NCBI GenBank assembly: GCA_020050435.1
Contig: JAGVKQ010000016.1
Span: 29,238-93,237, forward strand
From: Candidatus Caenarcanales bacterium
Lineage (GTDB): Bacteria > Cyanobacteriota > Vampirovibrionia > 2-02-FULL-35-15
Length of the DNA: 64,000 nucleotides
Direction: 5' to 3'
Each line of letters opens with the position of its first letter. Within the stretch, counting starts at the first letter, position 1. The position numbers were made by a program, and so were the translations under genes. The notes under the pieces are model-generated. The model saw only the letters and a program-made list of their open reading frames with translations. It had not been told where the DNA came from and ran no database searches. Shown here piece by piece: positions 1-7,770 of this stretch.

Positions 1-517
1 TTTCTTGTGTTTCTTTATCTCTAGTTATCGCTTCTGGGCCAAACGGCATAATAATGGGTTTGTTTGGTAGAAATAAAGCCTTTAGAATAGTAGGCAAAAC
101 AAGCTTACAAAATGGCCACATCTCTGGGTTGCCAGAAAATCCTGGGACAGAAAAGACCCAACCATTTGCTTTTATTTTTTCAGATAACTTAAGAGCAATT
201 AAGGCACCCATACTATGCCCTAAAATAAAAACAGGTTTTCTCACTCCAAAATCAATTAAAAACTTTTTTATTGTGTCAAAAGAAACATCGATCCACTCAT
301 TGTAAGAAGTAACACTTCCTATCTCATATTTACTTTGCCCAAATCCAGGTAAATCAAAAGAAAAAAAGTTTATATTACTTTTATTAAAGAGTGCAGCAGA
401 ATTATCAAACCAAATACAATGCCCACCCAATCCATGTATAGCAACAACATTAGCAACAGCATTTTCAACAGAGAAATACCTGTAATAAACTTTATTTATA
501 TAGCCTTCTTGAAACAT
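1..517 (-). CDS. alpha/beta hydrolase, C-terminus cut by window edge
   Basis: The minus strand is open from 517 to the window edge, so the C-terminal part lies outside. A stop codon in frame three codons upstream fixes the ATG at 517. The protein reads MFQEGYINKVYYRYF, then an oxyanion-hole type HGLGGH motif near residue 29, a DLPGFGQS motif, and a nucleophile elbow GHSMGA near residue 88. These are hallmarks of the alpha/beta hydrolase superfamily (lipase/esterase/haloperoxidase-like group). The elbow serine is visible; the acid and histidine of the triad would lie beyond the window or in the unseen end. There is no signal peptide, so it is probably cytoplasmic. Its substrate cannot be told from sequence. 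It is divergent from the DUF4330-like gene, with a 51-base spacer. Confidence 0.85.
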   Translation of the reverse strand, partial: MFQEGYINKVYYRYFSVENAVANVVAIHGLGGHCIWFDNSAALFNKSNINFFSFDLPGFGQSKYEIGSVTSYNEWIDVSFDTIKKFLIDFGVRKPVFILGHSMGALIALKLSEKIKANGWVFSVPGFSGNPEMWPFCKLVLPTILKALFLPNKPIIMPFGPEAITRDKETQE

Positions 518-568
518 ATTTGCCTAGTGATTGCTTCTTACTGCAAGCAATCTATTATAATAGTAAAC

Positions 569-1069
569 ATGAATAAAAAGATAAACTTGTTTGATGCATT
601 AACTTTACTAACAATAGTCTTTTCAATTAGCGGCTATTTATTTGCAAAAGCAGAGAAGACTGGTCTAAACAAAGTGATTGAAGGCAAAGAAAAAATTGCA
701 ATAGAACTTTTAGTGCCTGATGTAAACACAGGAAGCTCAGACTCAAAAAGTGACATTTTTAAAACTGGAGACAAATCAGCAATTACTATTAGAAACAGAC
801 CTTATACAAAACTTGAAATTATCAAGTCTGAATCTAAACCTAAGTTACTTATTATTCCTGACTTCCATGGATCATTTAAAACTCCTAATGACCCCACAAG
901 AACAAATATCAAAGATTACACAGTAACACTGACTGATGAAGCACTTAAAACACAAGACGGTTATGTAATTGGTGGGAATAAAATAAAAATCGGCAATCAA
1001 ATTGAGCTTGAAGGTTTCAACTACAGACTTACTGGAAAAGTAATCAATCTCTATCCTTTGAATAATTAA
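569..1069 (+). CDS. DUF4330-like membrane-anchored protein
   Basis: The frame is open further upstream, but ATG 569 gives a natural N-terminus: MNKKINLFDALTLLTIVFSI, a short basic start followed by one membrane-spanning segment (about residues 8-26). The remaining 140 residues look like a mostly beta domain facing the outside, ending in the pattern KIKIGNQIELEGFNYRLTGKV. The layout (short N-terminus, one helix, small beta domain with a TGKV ending) resembles DUF4330 proteins, which are common in Cyanobacteria; this is recognition from memory and not certain. The stop codon overlaps the next ATG by one base (TAATG), so translation is probably coupled to the O-antigen-ligase-like gene. That suggests a role in envelope polysaccharide work, but this is inference. 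Confidence 0.6.
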   Translation: MNKKINLFDALTLLTIVFSISGYLFAKAEKTGLNKVIEGKEKIAIELLVPDVNTGSSDSKSDIFKTGDKSAITIRNRPYTKLEIIKSESKPKLLIIPDFHGSFKTPNDPTRTNIKDYTVTLTDEALKTQDGYVIGGNKIKIGNQIELEGFNYRLTGKVINLYPLNN

Positions 1070-2430
1070 TGAGCCTTAACTTAAAACTAGATAAGATTTC
1101 TAATGAGTCAATTAAAAACAGTTTTTTAGGGGGTCTATTATATCCCGCTCTTAAAGCAATTACAAATTCTTTATCTTTACTGCCAAAAAGTATTCAGGAC
1201 TTATTTTACAAACTTCTAATTCTTTCAATTATTGTTTTGCTGGGAGCCCTCTCTCTTCCTATGTTTGCCAGTGACAGGTTTGGAATTGGGTTAATTATTA
1301 TTTTTATGTTCTTAATCTTCACTCTAAACCTTAACAGAATAAAGGATATAGATTTTAATTTCATTGATATTTTATTCATTTCATTTTTATTTCTCTGCAC
1401 TGTAAGTACTTTTTCATCTTATTTTTTCAAAGAAAGTTTAATTGGATTATTTAAGTACTTTATTTTTTTTATTGGTTATTTAGTTATAAAATTCACTTTC
1501 TATAACTCTGAGAAAAAGACACTCTACAATGTACTGTCTTCATTTTTTATATTTGCAACTATTACAGCTTCAATAGGAATCTACCAATATATTATTGGCG
1601 TAGAACCTCTTGCAACATGGGAAGACCCAAATGCTGAAGATACTCATACAAGGGTTTATTCAACGCTTGGAAATCCTAATCTTTTAGCAGGATATCTAAT
1701 TTTAGCCCTACCAATAGGACTAACTTTACCTTTTGAAGAAAAATCAAATTTAGTAAAAAAGATATTTTATATTATTTGTTCTCTAATAGTTCTTCTATGT
1801 CTAATTTTTACAGGTTCAAGAGGTGGATACATTGCATTTATTGCTCAGCTAGGAGCTTCATTTTTTGTACTTATTAGCTTTATTTTAAAGAGATTTAAAA
1901 GCAAAAATAAAAAATCAACCATTAGCATAATAATTTTTTCAGGTGTTTTACTAACAGGCATACTAATGTTTATGTTCCCTGTTATCACTGAAAGATTAAT
2001 GACAATTTTTACATTGAGAGAACACAGCAGCAACAGTTACAGGGTAAATGTTTGGGTCTCTTGTTTAAATATGTTAAAAGACAACTATTTTATTGGAATC
2101 GGGCCTGGAAACGCTACTTTTAGGCTCGCTTATGGCTTATATATGATTTCTGGATTTGATGCCCTTGCAGCCTATAATATACTGCTTGAATTTGCAGTAG
2201 AAGCAGGTATTTTAGGGTTTTTAATAGCAATTCTAATTTTCTTAACTTCATTTTTAAAATTACATTTTATATTTTGGGATAGAGGAAGTATTTTAGGACT
2301 TGGAATCTTTATATCTTTATTAGGTGTCTTTATACATGGAATGTTTGATACTATTTTTTTCAGACCACAAGTTTTTATTCCATTCTGGGTGCTAATTGCA
2401 GCAATTGCAAAACTAGAAAAAAAGAGTTAA
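1069..2430 (+). CDS. O-antigen ligase/polymerase-like membrane protein
   Basis: This 453-residue polytopic protein has about ten to twelve hydrophobic segments. A soluble N-terminal stretch of about 45 residues comes first. The central part carries the pattern of the Wzy_C/O-antigen ligase family: STLGNPNLLAGYL near residue 201, TGSRGGYIAF near residue 250, then an external loop with a conserved YRVNVW and GIGPGNATFRLAY. This loop in WaaL/Wzy-type enzymes joins glycan chains to lipid or protein acceptors at the outer face of the inner membrane. The start overlaps the stop of the DUF4330-like gene by one base. It could be a ligase, a polymerase or a protein-O-glycosylation ligase of the same superfamily; sequence alone does not decide. 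Confidence 0.82.
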   Translation: MSLNLKLDKISNESIKNSFLGGLLYPALKAITNSLSLLPKSIQDLFYKLLILSIIVLLGALSLPMFASDRFGIGLIIIFMFLIFTLNLNRIKDIDFNFIDILFISFLFLCTVSTFSSYFFKESLIGLFKYFIFFIGYLVIKFTFYNSEKKTLYNVLSSFFIFATITASIGIYQYIIGVEPLATWEDPNAEDTHTRVYSTLGNPNLLAGYLILALPIGLTLPFEEKSNLVKKIFYIICSLIVLLCLIFTGSRGGYIAFIAQLGASFFVLISFILKRFKSKNKKSTISIIIFSGVLLTGILMFMFPVITERLMTIFTLREHSSNSYRVNVWVSCLNMLKDNYFIGIGPGNATFRLAYGLYMISGFDALAAYNILLEFAVEAGILGFLIAILIFLTSFLKLHFIFWDRGSILGLGIFISLLGVFIHGMFDTIFFRPQVFIPFWVLIAAIAKLEKKS

Positions 2431-2452
2431 TATAAAAGAAAGGAGAGATTAA

Positions 2453-2884
2453 TTGAAAGCAAAATCAGCATCAGCTAGAAAAAAAATAGAGTCTATAAAA
2501 AAAACTCCTATAAAAACAGCCAATAATAAAGATATAACCAGTGCATTACTTGCAGCACAAGCAGCAGAAGATAAAAAAGGAAAAGATCTTTTACTTTTAG
2601 ATGTTAGTAAACTTACAGCAATTTCAGATTATTTTTTAATTATTAGTGCAGAGTCAAATATACAAGTTCAAGCAATAGCTAATTTTATAGAAGCCACCTT
2701 GTCAGAAAAAGGCTTTAAACCTATTGCTAGAGAAGGCTTCAGTCATGCCAGTTGGATTGTTGTAGATTACGGTGACCTCGTAGTTCATGTAATGCATGAA
2801 AAAGAAAGAGAATTTTATAAACTTGAAAGGTTTTGGAGTAATGCTACAACTGTCGACAAAAAGTCCTGGAAAAAAGCTTCCTAA
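2453..2884 (+). CDS. rsfS: ribosomal silencing factor RsfS
   Basis: The protein is 143 residues, and the start is TTG at 2453, preceded by AGGAGAG at 2440-2446. After a lysine-rich tail of about 25 residues comes the RsfS/IojAP domain: ALLAAQAAEDKKGKDLLLLD, the ISDYFLI motif, then GDLVVHVMHEKEREFYKLERFW. RsfS binds ribosomal protein L14 on the large subunit and blocks subunit joining in starvation. The basic N-terminal tail is longer than in many homologues. The next gene starts inside its 3' end (44-base overlap), so the pair is probably translated together. Confidence 0.93.
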   Translation: MKAKSASARKKIESIKKTPIKTANNKDITSALLAAQAAEDKKGKDLLLLDVSKLTAISDYFLIISAESNIQVQAIANFIEATLSEKGFKPIAREGFSHASWIVVDYGDLVVHVMHEKEREFYKLERFWSNATTVDKKSWKKAS

Positions 2885-3299
2885 AGATTCTATTCTTATA
2901 GATTTCACGACAAATGGAAATTTTGAGTGCTTCAACTTAAGCGTTCAAAGTTTCTTAGAAAAAAATAAGAATAAAAAGAAAATTACTATTATTGATTATA
3001 TTTATCCATTAGGTAAATCATTAAAAAGCAGTTTAATTGAAATAAAAGATCATGTGAATTTAACTGGTAAGAACCCATTGAAGGGTGCTCTATTTATACC
3101 GCTATCAAATATTTACAATTCAAAAAATGGAATAGTAGTAGCCGGATTAGAAAATGGGACCGTGCCAAACGATCATGAAATAAAGGTTTTACAAGACTGT
3201 GACATAAAAGCCTATTGTTATAATCTTGTACCGACTGTAATACTCTCTGCTTTTTTAAAATTAAATATAAGTGCTTATGGTGTTTTAAAAAACTCGTAG
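2841..3299 (+). CDS. truncated, divergent purine nucleoside phosphorylase-like protein
   Basis: ATG 2841 lies inside rsfS; longer versions of the frame would overlap it further. The product is 152 residues, about half of a normal phosphorylase. The motif IKDHVNLTGKNPLKG (about residues 68-82) matches the DHINLTGxNPLxG block of purine nucleoside phosphorylases. The last 60 residues follow the same family's plan: a GIVVA strand where PNP has GVYVA, then an acidic stretch, helix, LVPTVILSAF (family: TVPEVIVARH), then SAYGVLKNS (family: GISVITN). The catalytic blocks are altered: the GPxxETPAE segment reads LENGTVPND and the final TN is NS. The N-terminal phosphate-binding half is absent or unrecognisable. 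It therefore looks like a non-catalytic derivative or a decaying gene that is still open. Its function is unknown. Confidence 0.6.
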   Translation: MLQLSTKSPGKKLPKDSILIDFTTNGNFECFNLSVQSFLEKNKNKKKITIIDYIYPLGKSLKSSLIEIKDHVNLTGKNPLKGALFIPLSNIYNSKNGIVVAGLENGTVPNDHEIKVLQDCDIKAYCYNLVPTVILSAFLKLNISAYGVLKNS

Positions 3300-3311
3300 T
3301 GACGCCCTGTA

Positions 3312-3413
3312 AAAATGGCTTGTATTTTAATTACAAACTATATGCCTACGCTTGCTACTCCCAGAGGTCAACGCAAGCTTAAGGCATATAGTTTGCAGAC
3401 AACAAGCCATTTT
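3312..3413. repeat. long imperfect palindrome upstream of gpmI
   Basis: The left arm has AAAATGGCTTGT (3312-3323) and ACAAACTATATGCCT (3332-3346); the right arm has AGGCATATAGTTTGC (3381-3395) and ACAAGCCATTTT (3402-3413). The inner part pairs CGCTTGC with GCAAGC. Together these form a roughly 100-nt interrupted hairpin. The inner core (TAYRCCYACGCTT ... CAACG ... GCTTARGGYATAT) resembles the palindrome at 41332-41436 inside another gene. It is probably a dispersed palindromic element; it could also act in the mRNA leader of gpmI, whose ATG is 20 bases downstream. Confidence 0.7.
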
Positions 3414-3432
3414 CTAAGTATAATAATGTCTT

Positions 3433-5067
3433 ATGAAGAAGCCACCAGTAGCATTAATAATTTTAGATGGATGGGGGGCAGCAAAACCCTCCAGTGGAAA
3501 TGCCATTTCCCAAGCTAATTTACCTATATTCAACAATCTTTTAAACTCATATCCAAATACCATTATTAACACCTGCGGAGAGGCTGTAGGACTTCCTGCT
3601 GGTGTAATGGGAAACTCTGAAGTTGGTCATGAAAATATTGGTGGTGGCAGAATCGTTACTCAAAAACTTACATTAATTTCAGAAGCTATACAAAACGGCT
3701 CTTTCTTCACAAATAAAATACTACTCACTGCAATTGAGCATGTGAAAAAGAATAATTCAAAGTTACACATAATGGGCTTAATAAGCGAGGGTGACGTACA
3801 CAGTCATACTGGTCACCTATATGCTCTTTTTGAATTGGCAAAAAGAAATGAATTGAAAGATATTATTCTTCACGCCATAACTGATGGAAGAGATGACCCA
3901 CCTAAATATGCAAATTCACTGGTTCCTAAAGTTGAAAAAGAATTAAAAAAATGCAATGGTAGAATTGCTACTGTTTCTGGACGCTTCTATGGAATGGATA
4001 GAGATAATAGATGGCAAAGAGTTCAAAGATATTATGAGCTAGTCACCAAAGGAGAAGGATTTACTGCAAATACTGCACTAGAAGCTATAGAGAAAGCCTA
4101 TTCACGCGGCTCTTTAGAAAAAGCAAAAAACAATGAAACACCATTAGAGGTTTCTGATGAATTTATACAACCTACATTGATTACAAATAAAAAAGATCTT
4201 ATATCAGACAATGATGCTGTTATTTTCTTTAACTTTCGTCCAGACAGAGCAAGAGAAATCACTGAGGCTTTAACTCAAAATAAATTTGCTGGATTTCTCA
4301 GAGAAGTGTTTCCAAAGAATCTTTATTATGCCTGCTTAACTGAATACGACACTAAGTTACATAGTAAAGAATATGCAGATCCTGTAGTTCCTACAGCATT
4401 CACAAAAAATGAACTAAGTGATGTAAATAAAAATCATTCGCTTGGTGAAATTATTTCAAATTTAAAACTTAAACAAATTAGAATTGCTGAAACTGAAAAG
4501 TTTAGACACGTAACAAGCTTTTTTAACATGGGAAGAGAAAAGGAATTTGAAGGAGAAACAAGAATTCTTATTCCATCCCCTAAAGTAACCACTTATGATC
4601 AAAAGCCTGAAATGAGTGCTTTGGAAGTAGGAGTAGAAACTATAAAAGCCATAAAATCAAAAGAGTATTCTCTCATCGTAGTAAACTTTGCAAATGCAGA
4701 CATGGTGGGTCACACAGGCATCATTCCAGCTGCCATCAAATCTGTAGAAACAGTAGATAAAATATTAGGCGACATTGTTTCTGCCATAGATGAAGTGAAT
4801 GGTACTTTGATAGTTACAGCTGATCACGGAAATGCTGACCAGATGATAAATGATGATGGCTCCATTCGAACAGCACATAGCTTAAATCCTGTTCCACTTA
4901 TACTTATAAGTAAAGATTTGAAATCAGCAAAATTAAAAGAAGATGGGAAGCTAGCAGATATAGCACCTACTATTCTTGATATCATGGGGATAGATAAACC
5001 TTCAGAAATGGATGGAGAAAATTTGATTTTAGGAGTAAGACATGTCCAAAGTAATTCAAGAAGATAG
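3433..5067 (+). CDS. gpmI: 2,3-bisphosphoglycerate-independent phosphoglycerate mutase
   Basis: The enzyme interconverts 3- and 2-phosphoglycerate in glycolysis/gluconeogenesis using two Mn ions. The 544 residues begin VALIILDGWG, the typical metal-binding start. Next comes GNSEVGHENIGGGR with the catalytic serine (family consensus NSEVGHxNIGAGR), then the HSHTGHLYAL block, AITDGRDDPP, GRFYGMDRDNRW, NFRPDRAREIT, NFANADMVGHTG and TADHGNADQM, so all metal-ligand blocks are present. It is about 30 residues longer than most family members. The start is ATG 3433. The last 26 bases overlap the next gene, suggesting coupling. Confidence 0.97.
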   Translation: MKKPPVALIILDGWGAAKPSSGNAISQANLPIFNNLLNSYPNTIINTCGEAVGLPAGVMGNSEVGHENIGGGRIVTQKLTLISEAIQNGSFFTNKILLTAIEHVKKNNSKLHIMGLISEGDVHSHTGHLYALFELAKRNELKDIILHAITDGRDDPPKYANSLVPKVEKELKKCNGRIATVSGRFYGMDRDNRWQRVQRYYELVTKGEGFTANTALEAIEKAYSRGSLEKAKNNETPLEVSDEFIQPTLITNKKDLISDNDAVIFFNFRPDRAREITEALTQNKFAGFLREVFPKNLYYACLTEYDTKLHSKEYADPVVPTAFTKNELSDVNKNHSLGEIISNLKLKQIRIAETEKFRHVTSFFNMGREKEFEGETRILIPSPKVTTYDQKPEMSALEVGVETIKAIKSKEYSLIVVNFANADMVGHTGIIPAAIKSVETVDKILGDIVSAIDEVNGTLIVTADHGNADQMINDDGSIRTAHSLNPVPLILISKDLKSAKLKEDGKLADIAPTILDIMGIDKPSEMDGENLILGVRHVQSNSRR

Positions 5068-5665
5068 AACAAAACAAATAATAAATAACTACATCAATCA
5101 TGCTGAAAAGTATATTAATGAGAATAAGAAGCTTTTTTCTTCATGGGCTACTATTTACAATAAAGTTGTCAAAAAAAACAATGTTGATCCAGCCATGGAT
5201 TATACAAAAGAGATAATAAAAAGAATGGAGAGAGACAAAGTTACCTCTCAAACAGCTATGCAAATTTCAGAAAACCTAATGCCTGAAATGCAAAATATAA
5301 AAAAAGATGTCCTTATTATGGGAATACCTTTTTTAATTGGAGTTTTACTTGCCATAACATTTACTATTTTAATTATTTTCTGCAAACCTCTTGATCTAAG
5401 CAATCATTATTTAATTGGTTATCTTATAGGATTAGGAATAAGCACTGTTCTAATCGGATTTGGTTCTGTACAAAGAAAAAAAGTGAAGAATAAAACACTT
5501 ACAAATATGATGTTATTCCAGGCAGCCACTGCTTATGGAGCAGCTAAAATGCAAGGGCAAGGCAGCTTTGGAGCATTTAGAATACTTGAAGAAATGAAGA
5601 CTAAGCAAGGGAAAGAACTTCAGATAAAAATACCTCAGCCACAAACTAGAATGGTTAATCGCTGA
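5042..5665 (+). CDS. hypothetical protein with two membrane helices
   Basis: The product is 207 residues. About 90 charged, helical residues come first, then two hydrophobic segments (about residues 96-117 and 126-143) separated by a short loop, then a basic stretch QRKKVKNKT and a soluble tail rich in A, G and Q ending in KIPQPQTRMVNR. No family was recognised. The start ATG 5042 lies inside the end of gpmI (26-base overlap). A palindrome immediately after its stop is probably the terminator shared with convergent nrdR. Both soluble ends would lie on the same side of the membrane. Confidence 0.7.
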   Translation: MSKVIQEDRTKQIINNYINHAEKYINENKKLFSSWATIYNKVVKKNNVDPAMDYTKEIIKRMERDKVTSQTAMQISENLMPEMQNIKKDVLIMGIPFLIGVLLAITFTILIIFCKPLDLSNHYLIGYLIGLGISTVLIGFGSVQRKKVKNKTLTNMMLFQAATAYGAAKMQGQGSFGAFRILEEMKTKQGKELQIKIPQPQTRMVNR

Positions 5666-5667
5666 AA

Positions 5668-5687
5668 GCGAGGTTACGTAACCTCGC
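5668..5687. terminator. perfect 20-bp palindrome between convergent genes
   Basis: GCGAGGTTACGTAACCTCGC lies exactly in the 22 bases between the stop of the gene ending at 5665 and the stop of nrdR at 5688. It could fold into a hairpin on either strand, so it is probably a bidirectional terminator. There is no strong T-run on either side. Confidence 0.6.
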
Positions 5688-6185
5688 CTACGGAGATCCG
5701 ACAACTTCATTAAATTTAAAACTTCCTTGATCTACTTGAAGATCACGCAATTCTTCGATAAAGTCTTCTACGCTTTTAAACTGCCTATAAACTGATGCAA
5801 ATCTTACATAAGCAACTTGATCTAAATCTTTAAGCTCCGTTAAAACCAGCTTCCCTAGTACAGTGCTACTTACTTCTCTTTTTGTCTGCTTCGCTAATTC
5901 ATTCTCAATATTTTCAATAGAATTATCAATTTGCTCAGCTGTAATAGGTGTTTTTTCACAAGCCCTTATAATTCCTGATCTTATTTTTTCTCTTGAGTAT
6001 GGCTCTCTTTCTCCTGAGCGTTTAACTACTAAAACAGGCATCACTTCTACACGTTCATAAGTAGTGAACCTTTTATTGCAAGCTGTATTTTCACACTCTC
6101 TCCTTCGTCTTATAGAAGAAGCTTCTTCAGTGGTTCTTGACTCAAGAACTCTGCTATTTACTGAATTGCAAAATGGGCATAACAT
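5688..6185 (-). CDS. nrdR: transcriptional repressor NrdR
   Basis: NrdR represses ribonucleotide reductase genes in response to ATP/dATP. The start chosen at 6185 gives MLCPFCNS, the usual N-terminus; in-frame ATGs at 6194 and 6215 would add a few residues. The zinc ribbon is CPFC (residues 3-6) plus CENTAC. The RRRREC and RFTTYERVE motifs and the ATP-cone domain (VVKRSGEREPYSREKIRSGI) follow. The C-terminal tail ends in EVVGSP. No class of ribonucleotide reductase gene occurs in this window. The upstream region is shared with divergent thiO. Confidence 0.95.
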   Translation of the reverse strand: MLCPFCNSVNSRVLESRTTEEASSIRRRRECENTACNKRFTTYERVEVMPVLVVKRSGEREPYSREKIRSGIIRACEKTPITAEQIDNSIENIENELAKQTKREVSSTVLGKLVLTELKDLDQVAYVRFASVYRQFKSVEDFIEELRDLQVDQGSFKFNEVVGSP

Positions 6186-6263
6186 GACATCCATTATATC
6201 GCAGATTTGTACCACAGATTTACCCCCATGCAGAAGAGTGTAATACAGAGGATAATTTTACTG

Positions 6264-7448
6264 ATGGTTGAAACATATGACATAGCAATTATAGGCGGGG
6301 GAATAATAGGCAATTCCATTGCTGCTCACCTGGCCAAAGAAAATCTTAAAATAGCCATAATTGATCCAAATAATTTAGGTTTGCCTGCATCAAAAGCAGC
6401 AGCAGGACTTTTTCAAATTCAATCAAGTGAATTAGGAAATAAAGAACTAATAGATTTTTGCCATGAGTCATTTTCTTATTTCCCCAAGTTTTATAAAGAA
6501 ATAAGCGATTCATTTGAAAACATTGATTTAGGTTTCAGAAAAACTGGTTCTATTTATTTAACATTTAATGAAGAAGATATTAAAGAAAAAGAAAATGAAT
6601 ATAATGAATTAAAAATTAAGCCCAAACTATCATTTCTAAAAAAAGAAGAAGTTTTTATACTTGAACCAAAAGCAGCAAAAAACATTGTCGGTGGATTTCA
6701 TTATCCAGAGGAAGGGTACATAAATAATCCGAAGTTTCTAAAAGCAATAAGTTCATATTGCTTGGCAAATAATACAGTTTTCATAGAATCTAGAGTTGAA
6801 GAAATAGCGATCAATAAAAATAAAATTCAAAATGTAGTTCTGGCAAATGGGGAAATAATACATGCAAATAAATATATTTTATGCAATGGAGCCTGGGCAA
6901 ATAAGCTTTTAAAAAAAGCTTTAAATATTGAACAGAATTTAATTATTGGAGTCAAGGGCGAAATCATGCAACTGGGCGTCAATGGTCAACTTCCAATAAA
7001 AAATGTTCTTCTTTCACATAATGGCTACATAGTCCCAAGACCTGCCACAAACTCTCTAGAAGAAGATTCAATTATAGTCGGTGGAACGACAGAAGAAATA
7101 GATATAGAAAAAACACCGAATATATTTAAGAATTCACCAGAGGGAATATTAAAACTAAATAGACTTGTAGAAAACCTTCTACCTTCATGTACAAACCTAC
7201 CAAGAATTAAAACATGGGCAGGCATAAGACCAAAGACTATAGATTCATTACCTATAATTGATACTTCGCCAGATTTAGAAAATTTAATTCTAGCTGTTGG
7301 ACATTACAGAAATGGTATTTTAATGGGTCCACTTACGGGTAAAATAATAAGTGAGTTAATTTTAACTAATTCTACGAGCTTTGATATAAATAAATTTAAG
7401 TGTGAAAGATTTTTATCTAAGCAACAGCTATCTCATTCAATTGCATAA
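6264..7448 (+). CDS. thiO: glycine oxidase ThiO-like FAD-dependent oxidoreductase
   Basis: The start ATG 6264 gives MVETYDIAIIGGGIIGNSIA, with the dinucleotide-binding GxGxxG of the DAO family beginning near residue 10; GAGGAT precedes it. Later blocks are SKAAAGLFQIQ, GGFHYPEEGYINNPKFLKAI, LCNGAWANKLL, the substrate-side loop and a C-terminal WAGIRPKTIDSLPIID ... AVGHYRNGILMGPLTGK. This last block is typical of ThiO, which oxidises glycine to iminoglycine for the thiazole half of thiamine. Other D-amino-acid or sarcosine oxidase relatives cannot be wholly excluded. gcvT follows 322 bases downstream, so two glycine-related genes are neighbours. Confidence 0.85.
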   Translation: MVETYDIAIIGGGIIGNSIAAHLAKENLKIAIIDPNNLGLPASKAAAGLFQIQSSELGNKELIDFCHESFSYFPKFYKEISDSFENIDLGFRKTGSIYLTFNEEDIKEKENEYNELKIKPKLSFLKKEEVFILEPKAAKNIVGGFHYPEEGYINNPKFLKAISSYCLANNTVFIESRVEEIAINKNKIQNVVLANGEIIHANKYILCNGAWANKLLKKALNIEQNLIIGVKGEIMQLGVNGQLPIKNVLLSHNGYIVPRPATNSLEEDSIIVGGTTEEIDIEKTPNIFKNSPEGILKLNRLVENLLPSCTNLPRIKTWAGIRPKTIDSLPIIDTSPDLENLILAVGHYRNGILMGPLTGKIISELILTNSTSFDINKFKCERFLSKQQLSHSIA

Positions 7449-7680
7449 ACTTATTTTCTTCAATAACCAGTTTTTTTGCTGCTAGAACTAATAGATTTTG
7501 ATGATAACAACTTGGATAGGTTTTATTTTTAATTTTCAAATTAAAGTATGTAGAGTCCTCTTCTTTAACCTTATTTGTATAACCAGCTTCTTCTCTAAGC
7601 TGACGGTCTAAAAAGCTTCTCTCAATAGACTCTTGCTCTCTATACCTATCTAATCTTGCTTTTACAATATCGTATCCCAT
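7417..7680 (-). CDS. possible small hypothetical protein
   Basis: An open frame of 87 residues runs on the minus strand from ATG 7680 and overlaps the 3' end of thiO by 32 bases. It is charged and has no membrane segment; it reads like protein (MGYDIVKARLDRYREQESIE at the start). No Shine-Dalgarno sequence precedes the ATG and no family is recognised. It is the only candidate gene in the thiO-gcvT gap. The rest of that gap (7681-7770) holds only the gcvT leader with an AAGGAG site. Confidence 0.4.
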   Translation of the reverse strand: MGYDIVKARLDRYREQESIERSFLDRQLREEAGYTNKVKEEDSTYFNLKIKNKTYPSCYHQNLLVLAAKKLVIEENKFMQLNEIAVA

Positions 7681-7770
7681 ACGTTATAGCTTCGGAAGAG
7701 CAGGAGGAAGTATAATTGTAAGAGCTACAACTTTTAGAGGAGAGTTTAGAAGTATTAAAGGAGAAACATA

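Noticed and set aside
54..305. 83-residue plus-strand frame at the left edge
   Set aside because: It lies antisense to the alpha/beta hydrolase, whose motifs on the minus strand are clear.
419..568. 50-residue N-terminal extension of the DUF4330-like gene
   Set aside because: It overlaps the divergent hydrolase start region and looks unlike a membrane-anchored N-terminus; ATG 569 fits better.
3315..3518. 67-residue frame across the palindrome and gpmI start
   Set aside because: It is read out of a palindrome and overlaps gpmI in another frame.
7681..7770. Glycine riboswitch upstream of gcvT
   Set aside because: There is a GGAGAG but no recognisable tandem aptamer stems; the leader is too short.
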